From Ichthyophis bannanicus (taxonomy: Eukaryota > Chordata > Amphibia > Gymnophiona > Ichthyophiidae), in the NCBI GenBank assembly GCA_033557465.1, contig CM066031.1, positions 176,917,043-176,981,042 of the forward strand: a stretch of DNA of 64,000 nucleotides, written 5' to 3'. The notes under the pieces were generated by a model that saw only the letters and a program-made list of their open reading frames with translations, made no database searches and was not told where the DNA came from. A program made the translations under genes and the position numbers. Below, in pieces: positions 30,298-40,720 of the stretch; position 1 is the stretch's first letter; each line of letters begins with the position of its first letter.

Positions 30298-31240
30298 AAG
30301 AACATAAGATATGCCATACTGGGTCAGACCAAGGTCCATCGAGCCCAGTATCCTGTTTCCAACAGTGGCCAATCTAGGTCATACGTACCTAGCAGTTTCC
30401 CCAAAAGACACAGGTTCCACAATGCTTGTATTGGGTCAAGCAGTGATATCCTGGGTCCCTTTTTAATAATGGTTTATGGACCTTTCCTCCAGGAACTTGT
30501 CCAAACCTTTTTTAAACCCAGCTACTCTAACAGCTTTTACTACATCCTCTGGTAACAAATTCCCGAGTTTGATTACACGTTAAGTGAAAAAATATTTTCT
30601 CTTATTAGTCTTAAATAGTTTACCCTGTAGCTTCATTGCATGTCCCCTAGTATTCCTAAATTCCGATAACGTAAACAATCAATCTACGTTTACCCGTTCC
30701 ACTCCATTCATTAATTTATAGACTTCTATCATATCTCCCCTCAGCCATCTCTTTTCCAGGTTAAAGAGCCCTAACCTTTTTAGCCTTTCTTCATAGGGGT
30801 ATCCTTCCATCCCCTTTACCATTTTGGAGGCTCTTCTCTGAACCTGTTCAAATAACGCTATATCCTTTTTAAGGTACGGAGACCAGAATTGCACACAATC
30901 TTCAAGGTGCGGTCACACCATGGAACGATACAGAGGCATTATAATATCCTTTGTTTTATTTTCCATTCCTTTCCTTATGATACCTAGCATTATATTTGCT
31001 CTCTTGGCCGCCGCTGCACACTGGGCAGAGGGTTTTAACATGTTATCCACAATGATGCCTAAATCTTTTCCTGGGTGGTAGTTCCTAATGTGGAACCTTG
31101 CATCGTGTAACCATAGTTTGGGTTGTTCTTCTCTAGGTGCATAACTTTGCACTTGTCCACATTAAATTTCATCTGCCATTTCGATGCGCAGTCTTCCAAT
31201 TTATCAAGATCCTCTTGCAAATTTCCACAATCCTCAAAAT
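30298..31240 (-). pseudogene. CR1 LINE, 5'-truncated
   Basis: Minus-strand CR1 with the conserved 3' UTR (30298-30400), the C-terminal ORF2 parts [20 protein letters not shown] and [19 protein letters not shown], and upstream KANIMLGIIRKGMENKTKDI and GKDLGIIVDNMLKPSAQC. It is the same family as 10588-14450 and less broken there. It ends at about 31240 where Penelope sequence starts. Frame shifts near 30905 make it non-functional. Confidence 0.8.
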
Positions 31241-32045
31241 CAGAAATGGTAAATTTATCTGATGTCCCACTTACTGAGGATGAAATATGTGTCCTTAATA
31301 AAGGACTTTCATTTGCACCTACACAGTCTTATGATCCCTTGGATAAATGTGTTGATCTATATAAATGTTTCAGGAAACTTAAGATTATAGATTTTTTTCA
31401 GGACAACCAAATATAAATAGTGATGTTTCCCGTTATTAAAAGAGTCAACATGGATACCACCTTATCAAAATAATTCCTTGATTGACTTGTTTGAAAAAGT
31501 AGTTATTACACGAGTTGAGAGATTGGAATCTCATCCATGCCGTACATATTACAATTTGATGAAATCAGAGAAACATGCTTTGACTTCCCTTAAGGCCAAC
31601 TCCAAGATACTAATTAAGACAGCTGATAAGGGTGGAGCAGTGGTAATTATGAATAGACAGCATTATTTTGATGAAATCAATAGACAGGAGATTGCACCTT
31701 CTATGAGCGACAAGATTGGGATCCCACTATTCTGCTCAAAAGGAGCATTGATTTGTTAGTGCAGACCAGATTTGAGATAGGCTATTTGACAGGAAAAGAA
31801 TGAGACGCTCTTACTGTCTCATCCTATTGTCTTGACCATTTAGCTACTTCCTAAAATCTACAAGTCTCTGATCAATCTGCCAAGTCATCAAATCATCTCT
31901 GCAATTGGCTCCCTCTTTGAGCCAATCTCTCAGATGTTGAACGTCCTCCTTAGACCTTTCATTATTACATGCCTTCTTATGTTCATGATTCTTCACATAT
32001 TATTAATATTCTCGAAGGCTTGGAAAGCTATCATGTCAGGCTTCT
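31241..32045 (+). pseudogene. Penelope-like element, N-terminal and early RT region
   Basis: The plus strand encodes LTEDEICVLNKGLSFAPTQS (the N-terminal signature of Penelope ORFs), then SLKANSKILIKTADKGGAVV and INRQHYFDEI-like sequence, then, in other frames, LLPKIYKSLINLP and SAIGSLFEPISQ (RT2a/RT3 region). It is broken by several stops and ends at about 32045, before the catalytic YxDD. The family looks the same as the 43520-44615 fragment. Confidence 0.7.
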
Positions 32046-32420
32046 CCTTGTAAACTAATGGTAGGCTTTACTTAATTAACCAAATTGTGATAATTATTAC
32101 ATAGCAAAGCACCAGGTAAAAGCAAACCTTAGAAAGACTCAACAGACCTTCAAAACATCACCTCCTGGTGGGAAAGTCTGACCATGAGTCACATTACATC
32201 AACGGTTCACTATTACCAAATTCATCCACCATACTAGGGGTTCACTACCCAGACAGTTATATTCAATCAATACCAATAATCTAATACAAAATTTATACAA
32301 ATATTTTATAAAGGTCTGTGAACTCCATAGTACAAATTAAGCAACCCCCGACACCCATTGAGACATCTTTCCTAGCGTTTCGCATTAGCTGTTTGAAGGG
32401 GATCCAGCTAAAAAAAAAAA
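32046..32420 (-). repeat. Penelope pLTR, inverted, with degenerate hammerhead
   Basis: The sequence is in opposite orientation to the adjoining Penelope fragment. On the minus strand a hammerhead-like block (32345-32402) has stem I CCCC/GGGG, GAAA, stem III CGC/GTG and the T-C cleavage site, but the CTGANGA core is replaced by CTTCAAA. Likely inactive. Confidence 0.5.
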
Positions 32421-32699
32421 AAAAATTGCTTAATATATATATACCGCAAAAAGAAAAATAAAATCACCCTTTATCCACACCGAACAAGGAAACATAACAT
32501 ACTTATCTGACACGATCAAAACCGCATGATACCAAATTTAAATCCTCATAATCAGCAACTGGTCCAGCCACACTTTCTCACGATGGCAGTCAGTCGACGT
32601 TCCAAAGATATACTAATCTTCGCTCAGCTGCCCCCATTACATACATCATCAAATCATTCCAGAATCAATGCACCTGGAAAACTAAAACCACGACTTATG

Positions 32700-32859
32700 C
32701 CGTTTAACTTCACTCTGCAAATATGATGAATGTATATCCCCCTAAATATATAAGATTTGGTCCGATTTTTCTACTACACTGCAATTATCCAACCATTTAT
32801 TAAAAATCATGTCTTTCTTCTTTATATAACTTTTTTTATGAAGTTTTTTGTATATAAGC

Positions 32860-32912
<53 letters not shown>

Positions 32913-33125
32913 TTTGAGTAGAACCAATGGTCTCAGATTGTAGTTAGCACTGCTCTGGGTATTTACCCCTTGAACCTTGTGCTCTTAGCATCAACGACCA
33001 TAAATACGGTTCTTAATACACATTACTGTAGTTAAATGTTGATCGAAACTTATCTTAATATTTGATCCTCCTTTTATAGGATTGTGCTTTATCAGACAGA
33101 ACTTGCAATATCCCCAACGCCGCCA
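32700..33125 (-). repeat. Left inverted pLTR of a Penelope-like element
   Basis: The reverse complement of 35283-35660, apart from a (TA)n expansion at 32864-32910. Together they flank the ORF at 33082-34916 as inverted terminal repeats. Confidence 0.8.
32864..32910. repeat. (TA)n microsatellite
   Basis: About 23 TA repeats. The matching place in the right pLTR (about 35502) has only a few. Confidence 0.9.
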
Positions 33126-34916
33126 ATACTTAGAGGAAGCCGAACGTCAATTATCACAAGCAGATACAAATGAGATTTTGGAGAGAAACCCTACGGTGGA
33201 CCTCCAGTGTCAGATCAAAGATATCACTTCTCAAGCGCTTGATATGAAACTGATCACTAAGAAAGAGTGGAAATTTTTGAACGAATCTTCACCCACTATG
33301 GCCAGGCTGTATTTTGTACCTAAAATACATAAAAACACACGGAGCCCCCCAGGGAGGCCAATCGTTTCCACAAAAGGATCAGTCTTTGAACCACTTTCGA
33401 TATATATTGATTCTTTCTTAAGACCGTTAATGGCCGATATCCCCTCGTACATCAAAGACACTTCACATTTTTTGAATATGCTACTGGAACATTCTGACTG
33501 GGCCTCTCAGGCAAACACACTTTTAGTCACGCTGGATGTCTCTGCTCTCTATACCAACATCCCGCAGCGGGCAGCATACGACGTTATAACATCTTCCCTA
33601 CAAGCCCGGGGTGACCTATCGCCCGAACAAATTGAATTCATATCTCGTCTAGCTAAACTTACCATTTTTCACAATCACTTTGAATTTGAAGGTATAACTT
33701 ACCAACAAATATCGGGGGTGGCCATGGGGCCCCGTCTGTGGCGAATTTATATATGCAAGATTATGAACAACGTTGGCTTACGATTTCGCCATATAAGCAT
33801 CATCTGGTATTGTGGAAACGCTTTATAGATGACGTGTTTGCATTGTGGAATGGATCTGTTGTGGAGCTCCAAGAATTTATAAGATGGCTAAATAGGGCAG
33901 ATTCCCACATACAATTCACGCACATCTATCATGCAAAGAGCATGTTTTTTTTAGATGTAGAAATTCATAAAAGCCCACAAGGCTGGATAACTAGGGTTCA
34001 CAAGAAGCCGACTGATAGAAACACAATCCTCCATTATACTAGTAAACATCCACAACAATTACGGGATAGTCTGCCCTTGTCGCAATTCATCAGATATCGT
34101 AGAAACTGCTCACGCTTAGAAGATTATAAAACACAAGCGAAAACTTTAACACAAGATTTCCAATCAAGGGGATACCCAACTACAATCATTAGAATGGCTT
34201 ATAAGAGAGCACTGTATAATAACAGGGGGTTATTATTGCAACCCCGCAGGAGTGATACATCATTGATTGATGAAGAGAACATAAATTTGATTACCAGGTA
34301 TTCCCCACTGAGCATATCAATCAAACATATTATAAAAAGACACCAAAATGTTTTGAGCACTCTTCCTGGTTTACAAAATAAACACATACATTGTGTATGG
34401 ACGCGTCAACAGAACCTCAAAGAGAAATTGAGTCCAGCGAAGGTGAGGAGTTCACAGAAGGCGAATTATGAAACAACTTGGGGACATAGGAAATGTGGAC
34501 AATGTACCATTTGTTGTATAATGGAAGACATAAAGGATTTTAAATACCATGGAAAAACGTATTTGTTTTGAAACATTCGACTTCTTGTGACTCCGATTAC
34601 AAAGCATATGGCATTAGGTGTCCGTGTGGTTTATTATACGTAGGGCAAACTACACGACAACTTAAAGTTAGGATAAGTGAACATCGGAGCAGAATAAGGT
34701 GTAAAGTCAAAGAAGCCCCAATAGTAGCCCATTGCTTACAGCACCACCACGAGTTTGAAGAATAGCGATGCTTTGGAATCGATCGGGTGATAGCTGGTAG
34801 GTCTGGTAGATCCAGAGCACAGACATTACTGACACAGGAACAGAAATGGATTTACAAGCTGCAATCAGTTATTCCAGGGGGTCTTAACACCATGATCGAG
34901 TGGGGTGCCTGCATTT
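33082..34916 (+). pseudogene. Penelope-like RT with GIY-YIG endonuclease
   Basis: Collinear over about 600 codons: YFVPKIHKNTRSPPGRPIVS, LVTLDVSALYTNIPQRAAYD (motif A), ISGVAMG (motif B, with about 11 bases lost, then PSVANLYM in a new frame), KRFIDDVFALWNG (motif C with both Asp), TDRNTILHYTSKHP, CVWTRQQNLKEKLSP, CGQCTICC, then, after another frame change near 34570, GIRCPCGLLYVGQTTRQLK and ISEHRSRI (GIY-YIG domain). A stop replaces one codon near 34763. Penelope proteins prime on nicked DNA using this endonuclease. There are three lesions, so the gene is inactive. It lies between inverted pLTRs. Confidence 0.85.
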
Positions 34917-35243
34917 GAAGTGTCTGTAATCCCAATTTTCATTCTAACTCTAGTCTCAGAGTAACATCAAATGACTTTCGTCGGGAAATCTGACGTCAGA
35001 AATACGTAACCATTTAAATCTCCTTCACGACCCAATCTCGCATGCGCAGCGTTTTTTGAGAAAGCTAGCAAGCTTCGACTAATACGCTATCGATCGCAAC
35101 TGACTTTAAAATAAGCAGTAAAGGTTCAGTTAAGGTAAGCATACTACTTACTATGCAGTTTAAGCGTGAATTATTTTGGTGGAGTCCAGTTACATTGAAT
35201 GCTGTTGCACTTTTTGTAGACAGTGCTGATTCCAGATTGCAAA

Positions 35244-35297
35244 CCCCCTGAGGAAGAACTGAAACGTGGAGATGGTACCCGAAAGGCGGCGTTGGGG
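35244..35297 (+). ncRNA. Hammerhead ribozyme motif, Penelope pLTR
   Basis: Stem I CCCC (35244-35247), core CTGAGGA (35248-35254; the fifth base is variable in hammerheads), a 2-bp stem II AG-AA-CT, GAAA (35261-35264), a stem III starting CGT and closing GCG (35289-35291), then T-T and stem I GGGG (35294-35297). The core is canonical; stem II and III are short. Confidence 0.6.
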
Positions 35298-35660
35298 ATA
35301 TTGCAAGTTCTGTCTGATAAAGTAGAATCCTATAAAAGGAGGATCAAATATTAAGATAAGTTTCGATCAACATTTAACTACAGTAATGTGTATTAAGAAC
35401 CGTATTTATGGTCGTTGATGCTAAACAGCACAAGGTTCAAGGGGTAAATACCCAGAGCAGTGCTAACTACAATCTGAGACCATTGGTTCTACTCAAAAGT
35501 GATATATATATAAAAAAAGCTTATATACAAAAAAAACTTCATAAAAGAAGTTATATAAAGAAGAAAGACTTGATTTTTAATAAATGGTTGGATAATTGCA
35601 GTGTAGTAGAAAAATCGGACCAAATCTTATATATTTAGGGGGATATACATTCATCATATT
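35283..35660 (+). repeat. Right pLTR of the 33082-34916 Penelope element
   Basis: Inverted partner of 32700-33125. It follows the hammerhead directly. Confidence 0.8.
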
Positions 35661-35832
35661 TGCAGTTTAAACCCTCTGTGGAGCAGACCAACATTGCCTC
35701 TAGTGTAGTTTAACTTCACTCGTCAGCACTAACTTCATAGTCACAAACTATTAACGGACCTTACACACATGCACCCCACTCTGTTCCTGAATTTAAACCA
35801 TTAGGTGATATTGTACCTAAATGAAAAATCCA

Positions 35833-37210
35833 TCATTGTTCTTTATATAACAGATGTTGATCTTGCGTTCTCCCACCAGATCCCGACAATATTCTATCAA
35901 TACAAAAGCATTGTAATTCCATAAAGGTATGTTTAAAAGTTAAACAATGTTTCACTATCGGTGCTTCCCTGCATTGACAATGTAACTTACTCTTATGTTC
36001 ACCTAAACAAGTACGAAAAGGGCGAATAGTTTTACCTACATATAAAAGTTTACATGGGCAAAAAATGCCATACACAATGTAATCAGAACCACAAGACGTT
36101 TGTGATCTTAAAAAATATTGGTTATCATTATATGTAAATTGATCAATTTCCCACATAACTGTGCAAAACATACATTGCCCACACATTCTATGTCCTATAT
36201 TTTCTATAACATCCGATTCTATCGAACGCAGAGACGAGGGGCTTAATATTTCTTTCAGGTTAAAATTACGCTGCCAAACACAATGTAATTGTTTTGATTC
36301 CAATCCTGGCACTGTTTGTAGAACATTCATATGTTTCTGTATTATTGTCTGAATCTGTTTACTAAAAGGGGACTATCTAGAGATTAAATTAATATGATCA
36401 TCATCTACCCGTGATCGTGTCTTAGGGGACAACAACCATGATCTATCATTATACAAGGTTCTTTTATATGCATGATTCACAACTTTCTCAGGATAACCCC
36501 GCTTCAAAAAATCTTTCTTAAGGGACACTGCTTGACACCTATAATCATCTGTCGAAGAACAGTTCCGTCTATACCATATAAATTGAGAAAATGGTAAACC
36601 TTTTAGAAGACTTATCGGGTGAACACTTGAAAAGTGTAAAAATGTATTCCTATCAGTACTCTGTTTATATATTGTTGTACCCCAGGATTCACCTTGTCTG
36701 AAAACCTTAACATCCAGAAAGGCAATCTCATAATTATAACGCATAGTAAATTGAATATGCGGATCTAACGTATTGAACCATTGATGAAATTCTAACAAAA
36801 GAGTTACTGATCCATCCCATAACATAAACACGTCATCTATATAGCAATGCCAGATCTTCATATAAGACCTATATAATGAGGAATTGAGCCATTGCTGTTC
36901 ATATAAACCCATGAAAAGATTAGCAACCGATGGGGCAAACGTTGCCCCCATTGCTATCCCTACTACAAGTTGAAACAAACCACCATCAAAACAGAAATAG
37001 TTCAGACGGAGTGCCAACTCTGCACAATCCATAAGAAATATCAACTGTGTCTCACCAATATCACCACGTTGTAACAACCCTTGTTTAATAACATGTAAAG
37101 CTGCATCTTGCATAATGCTAGTGTACAATGCCTGTACATCCAGCGTAACCAAAAGAACGGCTTCTCCTTGTGACTTTAGACATTGTGTCATTATACATGA
37201 ATGTACCAAC
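35833..37210 (-). pseudogene. Penelope-like RT/GIY-YIG ORF, one nonsense codon
   Basis: Minus-strand reading from 37210 to 35833 stays in one frame for about 460 codons with a single TAG (36373-36375). It has LVTLDVQALYTSIMQDAALH (motif A), GIAMGATFAPSVANLFMGLY (motif B), HCYIDDVFMLWDG (motif C), STDRNTFLHFSSVHP, CVWQRNFNLKEILSP, CGQCMFC, YGIFCPCKLLYVGKTIRPF and LGEHKSKLHC (GIY-YIG). The N-terminal 250 or so residues of a full Penelope protein are missing at the upstream end, where it abuts another Penelope copy. Catalytic Asp pairs and the endonuclease motif are intact, so it decayed recently or was never active after truncation. Confidence 0.85.
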
Positions 37211-37216
37211 TCTGCC

Positions 37217-37372
37217 ACAGTAAAAAAACATCATTGATGTATCTACACCAAAGTTTCATATGTGTTATAAAGGGCGATGTTAACAACCATTTCTCCTCAT
37301 ATAACCCATTAAACAGGTTGGCTATAGATGGAGCAAAAGTAGTACCCGTAGTCACTCCTGAAATTTGACCAG
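37217..37372 (-). pseudogene. Penelope RT fragment, inverted repeat of 37640-37793
   Basis: Minus-strand TTFAPSIANLFNGLYEEKWL and THMKLWCRYINDVFLLW duplicate the plus-strand segment ATFAPSIANLFMGLYEEKWL of the adjoining copy. The two arms are about 93% alike by eye and flank 268 bp. Confidence 0.75.
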
Positions 37373-37374
37373 TA

Positions 37375-38786
37375 TTCCTTCTTTCATTAAAGATACAACT
37401 GATTTTCTGCAGATCTTGGAGCAACATTCCCAATGGGCTATGACATCGGACGTGTTGCTAGTCACACTCGATGTGACTGCACTGTACACAAGTATCCCCC
37501 AGTTAGCAGCTTTTGAGGTGGTGGAGATGGCCTTGCACCATCGGGGAGATCTGTCTGACAACATGATTATGTTTCTATTGAGACTAGCTAGGTTAGCAGT
37601 ATTTCAAAATTACTTTATGTTTGAGGGAGTGCGGTATCATCAAATTTTAGGAGTGGCTATGGGTGCTACATTTGCTCCATCTATAGCCAACCTGTTTATG
37701 GGGTTATATGAGGAGAAATGGTTGTTAATGTCGCCCTATATGACACATATGAAACTTTGGTATAGATACATCGATGATGAATTTTTACAGTGACAGGGTT
37801 CGATAGAGTCTTTGGAATATTTCTTCAGCTGGTTGAACAGTCTGGACTCTGGTATTCAGTTTACTCTTACACATCATATTAAGGAGATGGTGTTTCTTGA
37901 TGTATTAGTGTGTAATGGGACTAATGGGTGAGTGACTTCTGTACATCGAAAAGTAATGGATAGAAATACTTTCCTCCATTATTCCAGTGCACATCCAGTG
38001 CGGTTTCGAGATGGGTTGCCATTTTCCTACTTTATCCGGTTCCGGAGGAATTGTTCAGGGGTTTCTGATTTCAGAGGGAAGTCTAGATCCCTGATAGCTG
38101 ATTTTGAAGAAAGGGGTTACCCAGTACAGATATTAAAACAAGCTTACCACAGGGCTCTGTATAACAATAGAGCGCTCCTCCTAAATCCATGTAATAGGAG
38201 GGGTTCTGAAGAGGAGACAGATTGTGTGAATTTGATTACTAAGTATTCTCCATTTAGTTCACGGATACAGCGCATTGTAAGCAAGCATACCAATGCCTTA
38301 AGAACCATTCCAGGTTTGAGGGGGAAGGGCATTAGATGTGTGTGGCAGCGTAATCAGAACTTGAAAGAGAAGCTAAGTCCTGCAGTTTTACGCTCCCCGG
38401 CTCCTCATTTGGATAATAGGGTTGGGCATAGCAAATGTGGTAGTTGTTCAATCTGTCCTGTGTCATGTGAGATAGTGACGTTCATGTATCATGGGGAAAT
38501 ATATAAACTTAAGAAACAAACTTCTTGTGGGTCATCGTATGCTGAATATGGTATTTTGTGTCCTTGTAGGTTAATGTATGTGGGGAAGACCATTAGACCG
38601 TTTCAGATACGAATGGGAGAGCACAAGAGCAGGTTGAATTGTAAGGTGCAGGAAGCTCCGATGGTGCAACATTGTCTCGATCATGGACATGTCGTTAACG
38701 ACCTGCGGTGCTTTTGTATTAATGTGGTGATGGCTGGGAGGGTGGGAAGATCGAGGGAACAAACATCAACAGTGTGCGAGCAATGA
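37375..38786 (+). pseudogene. Penelope-like RT with GIY-YIG, second family
   Basis: The plus strand encodes IPSFIKDTTDFLQILEQHSQ, LVTLDVTALYTSIPQLAAFE (motif A), GVAMGATFAPSIANLFMGLY (motif B), YRYIDDEFLQ then a stop (37791-37793), SWLNSLDSGIQFTL, a second stop near 37932, DRNTFLHYSSAHPVRFRDGL, CVWQRNQNLKEKLSP, CGSCSICP, YGILCPCRLMYVGKTIRPF and MGEHKSRLNC. The remaining 284-codon tail is open to 38786. About 57% like the minus-strand copy by eye, so a different subfamily. The N-terminus is missing. Confidence 0.85.
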
Positions 38787-39490
38787 TGGATTTTTCGCTT
38801 GCAGACAGTGATCCTGGGTGGTTTGAATGTACAGATTGATTGGGGGGTCTGTGCCTAATGGAAATAGGTGTGCTGTGGTTTTTTGCAGGGAACCCCAATG
38901 ATGTCATCATGTAAAGTATTTAGGGGTGGTTCTTATGGGAGTCCGCATGTGCAGCGTTTTTTGAGTATGACCGGCCATGTTGAAGGAAGGCTGGGTTGTG
39001 AATGCTCCAGTGTATAGCACTGCTTTGGGGTAAGTGTAGTTCGTTGGAGGTATTAATGTAAATATATATAGTGGGTATTATGGGAATATTATTAAGGTGC
39101 ACTACAGTTTGTTTTTAAATGTATTGATGTTTTTCTTTTAACAGCGTTCAAACATTCCCCTGACGAAGCATTATAGCAAAACGCTTGAAGGGCGCCGAAG
39201 TGAGGCGTTGGGGAGATAGATCTTATCGCTCTTTAAAGATTTCTCTGCATAGGTTAAGTTGACACTGATAAGATTTGTTTCTGCTGTTTTTGGATACTGT
39301 ACATGTTGATGGATACAATGTATATATTTTGTAATAGAGGAAGAGGTGGCCATTGATGCAATAGGGCGAAGGCATATGGGTTTCCTGCATGCCGGTGTGT
39401 TGCCCGATAGTTCTGAGACCTCCTCTTCTCGCTTAAAAATATTTGCCTTTTTGAATTCATCATAGTTTTTGATAAATGTGGAGTGTGTTT
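38787..39490 (+). repeat. Penelope 3' UTR and pLTR
   Basis: Non-coding sequence downstream of the 37375-38786 ORF, ending in the hammerhead block and an AT-rich stretch. No other feature. Confidence 0.6.
39155..39214 (+). ncRNA. Hammerhead ribozyme motif, one core change
   Basis: Stem I TTCCC/GGGGA, core CTGACGA (39160-39166), stem II around GC-ATTATA-GC, then AAAA where GAAA is expected (one core change, G to A), stem III CGCTT/AGGCG (39182-39186 and 39203-39207), T-T cleavage site and stem I. The architecture is the same as at 35244. Confidence 0.65.
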
Positions 39491-39494
39491 TGAT

Positions 39495-40461
39495 TTTTTT
39501 TGAAAGAGAAGACAGGAAAGCAGAAGCCTCAGATCAGGACCAGCATGACCAGAGAATAAAATGGTCAGACAAGAAAGGTAGAAAAAAATAATTTTATTTT
39601 CAATTTAGTGATTGGACTTTGTGCTATTTTTATAGTTCACACAGTATGGGATACTGCATCTCTTATCTGGTGTTGCACTGCATGCAGAGTCTGGCTTCTT
39701 GGGTTTCGATTTAATTTTTCTCTAAATATTTTATTTTTACGTTAGGTTGTGATCACTTATTCTGTACTTGGCGAGAATCTTTGTTCCTAGTGTGTGATCA
39801 AGGCTGTGTGTTCTGTTAACATGAAATCTGTACGCAGGGATCTGTACTGTAGCAATTTGCCTTGTTCAGCTTTTCAACTAAGTGTTAGATGTTCTAGTGC
39901 CTGCTGCAGTATTTATAGTGCTGCTTTTTTATATGAGTTTTGGAAGTTTATGCTGATAATGGTATGGTAGATTTGGCCTTGTAGATCTTTGGTGACTTTT
40001 GTAGGGTTTTATATTAGTTTCCAATATTCCTGGTACTGGAGAGTATTTGTTAGTGAGATGACCAGAATCAGATTTTTTTTTTTAAAGATACTGAGTTCTG
40101 TGGGTGAATGTTCTAGTTCTGCTCTGCACCCACTGTTGAGGGAAGGGGTTCTGTGGATGCAAAATATATCTTCAAAAAGAAAAAGCAAGAACCATAACGC
40201 AGTTTGTAACAAAATAAAAATGAGTTATAATTTAGTTTTATAAAGTATGCTGTGGTTCTCGCTCATTCTTTTAGTTCTTTGATGTGCAAACATCTTGCAT
40301 TTCCTCCATATTATCTAATTAGCTTTTTGGTTTGGTTCAGTCCCTGACTGAGTTTTGGCCCCACTCTACAGGGGGGGGGGGGGGTGGGGGTGGGGGGAGG
40401 GGGGATGGCGGCGCCACCTCATCCTTCGCCTCAGGCATCAGATATCTTTGAGCCGCCCCTG
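39495..40461. mobile_element. hAT-like transposon end
   Basis: Ends GAGCCGCCCCTG at 40461, whose complement CAGGGGCGGCTC matches the terminus of the hAT element at 21964-21975. The preceding AT-rich sequence resembles 21180-21870 in style. It contains a G-rich run at 40371-40405. The left end is not visible. Confidence 0.5.
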
Positions 40462-40720
40462 TACAGAAACATAGATGCTGAGTCATCTGGATTTATTTGA
40501 GCTTGTCTTGATCACCAAAGGACAGTCTACTACCCAAGCTTCACTTCAGAAAAAGCTAAGTGCTACTGTGTTGCCTATTTTAAATGATTAAAAGGACTGT
40601 TTGTTTCAAGAGGGTTATTCCCTCCTTATGAATGGTCTGACAAAAAATTTCTTGAAAATTTGCTGTTTGTGAATCACTTTGCTCTATTATCCTGGTCTAG
40701 TTTTTGTGCTTATTTAATAA

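Noticed and set aside
32742..32927. Frame with an Ile-Tyr repeat
   Set aside because: Translation of the (TA)n microsatellite.
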